Assembly (NCBI GenBank): GCA_946405655.1
Contig: CAMJHX010000021.1
Coordinates: 1-12,102 of the forward strand
Length of the DNA: 12,102 bases
From: an uncultured Clostridia bacterium
GTDB lineage: Bacteria > Bacillota > Clostridia > Oscillospirales > Oscillospiraceae
Reading direction: 5' to 3'
In this document: in pieces, positions 11,945 through 12,102 of the stretch
Position numbering within the stretch: the stretch's first letter is position 1
How the letters are laid out: every line of letters begins with the position of its first letter
Made by a program: the position numbers and the translations under genes
The notes under the pieces: generated by a model
What the model saw: only the letters and a program-made list of their open reading frames with translations
Databases searched by the model: none
What the model was told of the DNA's origin: nothing

Positions 11945-12102
11945 ACGTCACTGCCAGCATATTATAGAGCTTCAGCACCCGCAGATCCTCCTTGGAGATC
12001 TTCAGCTCCTTTGCGAGCGCGCCGTCGGCGGTCAGCGGATGCTTGGCCAGCAGCATCTTCGCCGCGACCGGCATCATCGGGCGGGAGGAGAGCCCCGTCC
12101 AG
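11943..12102 (-). CDS. C-terminal fragment of an unrecognised protein
   Basis: The reverse strand is open from the right edge to a TAA at 11943-11945, giving the last 52 residues of a gene whose start lies outside the window. The visible part includes PVAAKMLLAKHPLTADGALA and ends SKEDLRVLKLYNMLAVT. It is helical, with a charged pattern that could be a small helix-turn-helix or a terminal helical domain. Codon use is G+C-rich like the neighbours, and the shared terminator at 11915-11940 supports a real gene end. I cannot assign a family from this fragment. Confidence 0.65.
   Translation of the reverse strand, partial: WTGLSSRPMMPVAAKMLLAKHPLTADGALAKELKISKEDLRVLKLYNMLAVT

Overview
The window reads as chromosomal housekeeping DNA from a high-G+C member of the Bacillota, most likely a gut clostridium of the Oscillospiraceae/Ruminococcaceae type. 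This is inferred from Firmicutes-style Shine-Dalgarno sites and promoters, the pairing of a trmN6/yabB-like methyltransferase with rsmI, ferredoxin-type aldo/keto reductase and PlsY genes, and many GTAGGG-type and TTAGGAA-heptad intergenic repeats. No rRNA, CRISPR array, transposase, phage gene or recognisable defence system is visible.

Layout: 1-517 holds only repeats, six GTAGGG hairpin units in both orientations plus the edge of a heptad repeat. A forward block follows: an unrecognised 143-aa protein (518-949), pyrimidine-nucleoside phosphorylase (992-2296), a heptad-armed inverted repeat (2298-2388), then a TrmN6-like methyltransferase and RsmI overlapping by 4 bp (2399-3969). A tRNA-Leu(UAA) with its own near-consensus promoter comes next (4044-4126), followed by a chain of hairpins. 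Region 4450-6139 carries two reverse-strand membrane proteins of unknown function, each with its own promoter and looking less G+C-rich than their neighbours, separated by more GTAGGG repeats. Then come, on the reverse strand, an alanine-dehydrogenase-like gene (6284-7456) and an aldo/keto reductase with two ferredoxin-type cysteine clusters (7541-8719). Divergent from these is a metallophosphoesterase (8844-9548), followed by a composite repeat in which one inverted repeat is nested in another (9549-9766). A GT4 glycosyltransferase with an amphipathic repeat tail (9794-11194) and PlsY (11307-11906) follow. The 3' end of a reverse-strand gene occupies the right edge.

Functional links: trmN6-like and rsmI form an RNA-modification pair. 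The glycosyltransferase plus PlsY suggest membrane glycerolipid and glycolipid synthesis. The aldo/keto reductase and alanine-dehydrogenase-like genes could be co-transcribed redox functions. Pyrimidine phosphorylase is nucleoside salvage. I found no multigene novel system. The most interesting signals are the nested repeat and its inverted relative, a 12-bp palindrome running from the -10 box to the start codon of the alanine-dehydrogenase-like gene, the missing ribose-binding acidic residue in that enzyme, and the 14/15-residue repeats at the glycosyltransferase C terminus.
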